DNA of 34,790 nucleotides from contig CAJXLX010000024.1 in the NCBI GenBank assembly GCA_913056335.1, forward strand, positions 1-34,790, given 5' to 3'. Positions 31,027-34,790 of this stretch are shown here, one piece after another (positions within the stretch are counted from its first letter, which is position 1; each line of letters starts with the position of its first letter). Source of the DNA: an uncultured Rhodothermaceae bacterium (lineage in GTDB: Bacteria; Bacteroidota; Rhodothermia; Rhodothermales; Salinibacteraceae). Position numbers and translations under genes: made by a program. The notes under the pieces are model-generated. The model was given only the letters and a program-made list of their open reading frames with translations. It did not search any database and had not been told where the DNA came from.

Positions 31027-32217
31027 ATGCATGCGCTCATCCTTCCGTCCTGGTTCCCCACTGCGCATGCTCCTCGTAACGGGGCGTACTTCTATCAGCA
31101 GCTCCGTGCCCTTCATGACGCGGGGCATCGTATCGGCGTCGTATACCCGGAATATCACAGCCTACGCGGTCTGTCGACAGAGGCGCTGGCTACCCATCGC
31201 TTTCAGACGCGGTGGTACCTTGAGCACGAAATGCCCGTACTGCGCCGCCACGGATGGAACGTGCTGTCGCGTGCGCCTGGCAGCTACACCAGGCTCATCC
31301 GCTCTGCCGTGCGCCTGGCCGAACGCTATGCTGCCGTGTATGGACGCCCCGACGTCATCCACGCGCTAAGCGCCCAATGGGCTGGCGGCGCTGCCGCACG
31401 TCTGGCTACGCAGTGGAACCGGCCGATGGCTCTCACGGAGCACTTTAGCGGATTCATGCGCGATGCGCTCACGTCCGAACAGCGGTACTGGGCCCGCACG
31501 GCATTCGACCGGGCCCATGCCGTAGCAGCGGTCAGCCCAGCGCTACGCACTGCAATACAAGCCTACACAACGCGAAGAACCCGTTCCATTGGCCTTGTGC
31601 CTAACCCCATTGACCTTTCCTTTTTCGTGCCGCCCTCGGCGCGCCCCGCGCCGCCGCCCGTCGTGTGGGCAAGCGTAGGCCGCCTCGTTTCCGGAAAAGC
31701 GACGGCGACCGTGCTTCGAGCGGTGGCTGGTGTTAGCGCATGTGGACTTGACGTGCGCCTGCATGTGGTGGGCGATGGCCCCGAGCGGGAGCGTCTGCAG
31801 ACGCTGGCGCGCACCCTGGGCGTAAGCCCGCAGGTGCGGTTTCATGGGAGATTGCCCCCTGAAGGAGTGCGCAACATACTGCAGCAAGCGCATGGCTACG
31901 TGCTCGCAAGCCATCACGAAACGTTTGGGATTCCCGTAGTCGAAGCTCTGGCCTGTGGATGTGCTGTGCTCGCAACCCGTTGTGGCGGTCCCGAGTACAT
32001 TCTGTCTGGGGAACGAGGGCGGATGGTCGCCCCGCACTCGACGGCGGCTCTGGAGCGTGCGTTGATCGGCATGACCCGTTCGCTCCTCCAGAATCCGTCT
32101 CGCGGCGCCACGCCTGCCGACCGAACGCGGTTGCACAATCGGTTCAGTTACGATACCTTTGTAACGCGTACCATCAATCTGTATCAAAATGCTAAGCGGC
32201 ACTGGGCTTCATCGTGA
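31027..32217 (+). CDS. GT4-family glycosyltransferase
   Basis: A 396-residue GT-B enzyme. The N-terminal domain begins MHALILPSWFPTAHAPRNGAYFYQQLRAL and contains DVIHALSAQWAGG. The C-terminal domain has VWASVGRLVSGKATATVLRAVAG, then LHVVGDGPERERLQTLARTLGVSPQVRFHGRLPPEGVRNILQQAHGYVLAS, and the E-x7-E motif in HETFGIPVVEALACGCAVLATRCGGPEYI. This is the GT4 donor-binding signature. It extends or branches a lipid-linked glycan on the cytoplasmic face; donor unknown. A second ATG four bases downstream is out of frame, so 31027 is the start. It follows the PglF-like gene by 26 bases, and the gingipain-family gene starts 77 bases after its stop. Confidence 0.9.
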   Translation: MHALILPSWFPTAHAPRNGAYFYQQLRALHDAGHRIGVVYPEYHSLRGLSTEALATHRFQTRWYLEHEMPVLRRHGWNVLSRAPGSYTRLIRSAVRLAERYAAVYGRPDVIHALSAQWAGGAAARLATQWNRPMALTEHFSGFMRDALTSEQRYWARTAFDRAHAVAAVSPALRTAIQAYTTRRTRSIGLVPNPIDLSFFVPPSARPAPPPVVWASVGRLVSGKATATVLRAVAGVSACGLDVRLHVVGDGPERERLQTLARTLGVSPQVRFHGRLPPEGVRNILQQAHGYVLASHHETFGIPVVEALACGCAVLATRCGGPEYILSGERGRMVAPHSTAALERALIGMTRSLLQNPSRGATPADRTRLHNRFSYDTFVTRTINLYQNAKRHWASS

Positions 32218-32294
32218 CATTGCACCTGGTTGAACGGCTCAATGGTAGTGGCCTGCTGCTGCACAGACTCTCCTCGCGTCATCTTTCGTGTCTC

Positions 32295-34790
32295 ATGCCT
32301 GTGTCTTTGCTTCGCATCCGTCCACTGTGCATTATCGGGCTGTGGGTGGCTTGCGTTCTGTGCTCTGCGAACGTCTATGCCCAAAACGGGCTCGACTACG
32401 ATGCCTCCTGGTACGTTGAGGGCGCGTCCTATGTGAAAATCGATGTGGTTGAGGACGGGGTCTATCGCATATCTGGAAGCCAGATCGCTGATGCCCTGCC
32501 CAATGGTACGTCGTTGTCGAGCATCAATCCGGCCACGCTACAGCTCTTTGAGCGCGGGCAGGAAGTCCCCATCGACGTATCTGCAACTGGTTCCCTGGCT
32601 GCCAGCGATGAAATTGTGTTTGTGGGCACCCGCAACCGCGGCACCGACGAAACCTGGGCGTTCAACGATGAGACGGTATGGCAGAGTAGCACCCATCGCA
32701 GCCTCTACACCGACACCACGACCTACTGGCTTACGTGGAACCAAACGGACAGCGGGCTTCGCTACACATCCACCAATACAAATAACGTGTCGCCAACCAC
32801 GGCCTTGCGCGACACCGCCTGGGCCGAACGCGACACGCGCTATTACTTTGGCCGCCCCAACGAAAATGGCAGCCCGCTCTACACCGAATCCGAAGGGTAC
32901 TACTGGCACCGCTTTACGCATAACAACACCGCAACACGCACATTTACACACACGCTTCCGGTTGATCGCCGGGACGGAAACGCCGCTACGCCCCTCGATT
33001 TGCGCATGCGCTTTGATGCCGAGACCAACTCCTGCCATCGCGTAGAGGTAGAGGCGCGCTTGGGCACTGGCGGTAGTGCTTCGTTCGAATCGCTGGGCAC
33101 GCAATCATGGCAAGGGCTGTCGCGCCGCACGTTGGAGGCGACCGTCAACCCGGCGCGTATTCCCGATGATGGACTCGACCTGCGCATCACCTCGTATAAC
33201 GACGGATTCGACAGCGGATGCCCGCCCCCAGCCAGCACGCCCAACTACGTACTGCTCGACTGGATTGCTGCCGACTATACCCGCACGCTCCGCGCTCGCT
33301 CGGGCGACTGGCAGCGTCTGGTGCTTCCCAACTCGGGGCCGTACACGCTTCCTTTAACCGGCCATACCGGCACACCGATTGCGTACAGTCCCGACACCAG
33401 CCAAAAGGCAACAGCTGATGCTGAGGGTGCCGTGTCGCTCAACAATGCGGAGGCGCAAGCCGCCTACTGGGTCGCGGGCGCATCGGGCTACAAAACACCT
33501 ACGCAGCTTCGACCGCACATCGGTACCGACTGGACCAATCCGAACGCGCACGCTGCCGATTATGTGCTCGTGGTGCCGCCCGCCCTCGAAGAAAGCGGCC
33601 AAGCCATGGCCGAGTACCGACGCACACAAGGGGGATACGAAGTGGCTGTGGTGCCCCTGCACGACATTTTTGATGCGTTCGACTACGGGCGCCCAAGCCC
33701 AGTCGCACTGCGCCGCTTTGCACACAGCACACGCGAATGGAGCACCGCCCCGCAGTTCTTGAGTCTCTGGGGGGATGCACAGCACCCCATCTACACCAAC
33801 AATATCGTGGATCGCACCCCGGACTGGAGCATCCCGTCGTTTGGCTATTCGCCGTCCGATGGCTGGTTTGTGATGCAGCAAGACAGTCCAACCGACTGGA
33901 GCGAGTTCATGGCGGTAGGCCGCATCCCGGTGCGCACCAATGCGCAGGGCGAACTCTTCCTCGACAAGCTTGAAACGTACGAAACCGCCCCGCTCGACCT
34001 GTGGCAACAGCGCATGATGCTCCTGGCGGGCGGCACCAACTCATCCGAGCAGCAGTCGCTACAGTTTTACTCCGATCGCTGGGGCGAGTGGGCCACCGGC
34101 ACCGAAGATTCGCTTTACGTGGCGGGGATGGATACCACCCGCTACTACAAGCGCGTTGACGATGCCCTCGACAGCTCGCTTCAAGACTCGCTCGCCACCA
34201 GTCTGCAGCGCGGGGCCGGGTGGCTCAACTACTTTGGCCACTCTGCCGCCCAGACCTGGGAGATCGTGACCGACCCACCCGAGCAGTTTAACAACGCCGG
34301 TCGGTTACCTGTGGTGGTATCGCTCGGATGCCGCACCGGGTCGTTCGCAGGCGGGCGCTTCGAGGTGGCCAGCGCGCCCTCGCTTGGCGAACAGCTGGTC
34401 GTGGGCTCGCTACAGGGCGACGGCACGCCAATTAGCGGCTCGGAGAATGGTGGCATTGCACATTGGGGCACCTCAGCACTGGGCAACCGCATCCCTTCGG
34501 CCCGGCTTAACGATGAACTTGTAGATCGCGTTTTTCGAGACACCGTGCGTGTGCTTGGCGAAGCGATTCAGGATGCCAAATCCGACATCGCAGGGCGCTT
34601 TGGAAGCAGCACGACGTACCGGCGCCACCTGCTGCAGTATGGACTGCTGGGCGACCCCGCTACCGAAATCGCGATTGCTGGAAAACCCGACTTCCATCTC
34701 ACCTCTGATGCCATTCGTATCAAACCTGCATCGCCAACCCCCGACGACGACTTATCCGTAGAGGTGCGCTTACGCAATCGTGGCCTTGTA
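32295..34790 (+). CDS. gingipain-family (C25) cysteine peptidase, PorU-like type IX sortase candidate (3' end missing)
   Basis: The first 832 codons of a gene that runs off the right edge; no stop occurs. The ATG at 32295 begins a signal peptide (hydrophobic LCIIGLWVACVLCSA, cleavage after Ala29). A PorU-type N-terminal domain follows: SWYVEGASYVKIDVVEDGVYRISGSQIADA, NPATLQLFERGQEVPI and DEIVFVGTRNRG. The peptidase domain starts near ADYVLVVPPAL; FMAVGRIPVRT precedes the active site. The probable catalytic His is 649 in LNYFGHSAAQTW and the Cys is 679 in SLGCRTGSF, a spacing close to that in gingipains. After the peptidase come QYGLLGDPATEI and the start of a beta domain. PorU removes the C-terminal sorting domain of type IX cargo and links cargo to a surface glycan. 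Whether this is PorU itself or a secreted C25 protease is not settled without the C-terminus. Confidence 0.8.
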   Translation, partial: MPVSLLRIRPLCIIGLWVACVLCSANVYAQNGLDYDASWYVEGASYVKIDVVEDGVYRISGSQIADALPNGTSLSSINPATLQLFERGQEVPIDVSATGSLAASDEIVFVGTRNRGTDETWAFNDETVWQSSTHRSLYTDTTTYWLTWNQTDSGLRYTSTNTNNVSPTTALRDTAWAERDTRYYFGRPNENGSPLYTESEGYYWHRFTHNNTATRTFTHTLPVDRRDGNAATPLDLRMRFDAETNSCHRVEVEARLGTGGSASFESLGTQSWQGLSRRTLEATVNPARIPDDGLDLRITSYNDGFDSGCPPPASTPNYVLLDWIAADYTRTLRARSGDWQRLVLPNSGPYTLPLTGHTGTPIAYSPDTSQKATADAEGAVSLNNAEAQAAYWVAGASGYKTPTQLRPHIGTDWTNPNAHAADYVLVVPPALEESGQAMAEYRRTQGGYEVAVVPLHDIFDAFDYGRPSPVALRRFAHSTREWSTAPQFLSLWGDAQHPIYTNNIVDRTPDWSIPSFGYSPSDGWFVMQQDSPTDWSEFMAVGRIPVRTNAQGELFLDKLETYETAPLDLWQQRMMLLAGGTNSSEQQSLQFYSDRWGEWATGTEDSLYVAGMDTTRYYKRVDDALDSSLQDSLATSLQRGAGWLNYFGHSAAQTWEIVTDPPEQFNNAGRLPVVVSLGCRTGSFAGGRFEVASAPSLGEQLVVGSLQGDGTPISGSENGGIAHWGTSALGNRIPSARLNDELVDRVFRDTVRVLGEAIQDAKSDIAGRFGSSTTYRRHLLQYGLLGDPATEIAIAGKPDFHLTSDAIRIKPASPTPDDDLSVEVRLRNRGLV

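Overview
The window is a dense stretch of moderately GC-rich bacterial chromosome. It most likely comes from a halophilic member of the Rhodothermota, in the Salinibacter/Salisaeta neighbourhood. This is inferred from several things together: a gingipain-family (C25) PorU-like peptidase typical of Bacteroidota-type type IX secretion, weak or absent Shine-Dalgarno sequences before nearly every gene, several TTG/GTG starts, an acidic serine/threonine-rich extension on PstB, and a fused CysN-CysC. No rRNA, tRNA, CRISPR array, insertion sequence or phage gene was seen.

Layout, left to right. (1) 1-916, minus: the start of a Wzz/Wzc-type chain-length protein, preceded by a small SLBB export protein. 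(2) 1130-3279, plus: anmK (cell-wall recycling) and a TesB-type acyl-CoA thioesterase. (3) 3297-8861, minus: a phosphate regulon read phoB-like regulator, pstS, pstC, pstA, pstB, phoU. (4) 9108-10415, plus: a MATE exporter. (5) 10454-13936, minus: htpX, a small membrane protein, a LysM/RlpA-like cell-wall protein, a TPR protein and a degenerate AAA-like protein. (6) 14159-18468, plus: alanine racemase, an OmpR-type regulator, a PhoR-like histidine kinase and a lipoprotein. (7) 18546-25076, minus: an SfnG-like flavin monooxygenase behind its own terminator, then a likely operon ugd, uxs, cysD, cysNC. (8) 25077-25665: the only long non-coding stretch, between two divergent operons. (9) 25666-34790, plus: aminotransferase, phosphoglycosyl transferase, acetyltransferase, glycosyltransferase, PglF-type 4,6-dehydratase, second glycosyltransferase, and a gingipain-family peptidase running off the right edge.

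Regions 7 to 9 form a surface-glycan locus. The plus-strand genes contain a full set of counterparts to PglF, PglE, PglD and PglC, the enzymes that make an N-acetylated diamino sugar and attach it to undecaprenyl phosphate. Two glycosyltransferases could then extend it. The minus-strand operon supplies UDP-glucuronate and UDP-xylose, and the last two genes supply activated sulfate (APS/PAPS). This suggests, but does not prove, a sulfated xylose- or uronate-containing polysaccharide. The Wzz/SLBB pair at the left edge may belong to its export or to another polymer. The PorU-like peptidase next to the locus raises the possibility of a link with anchoring of secreted proteins to a surface glycan.

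The least ordinary items are the AAA-like protein that has lost its P-loop, with an in-frame continuation past its TGA; the sulfate-activation genes inside a nucleotide-sugar operon; the nested inverted repeat ahead of the second response regulator; and a recurring TTGTAC element in several upstream regions.
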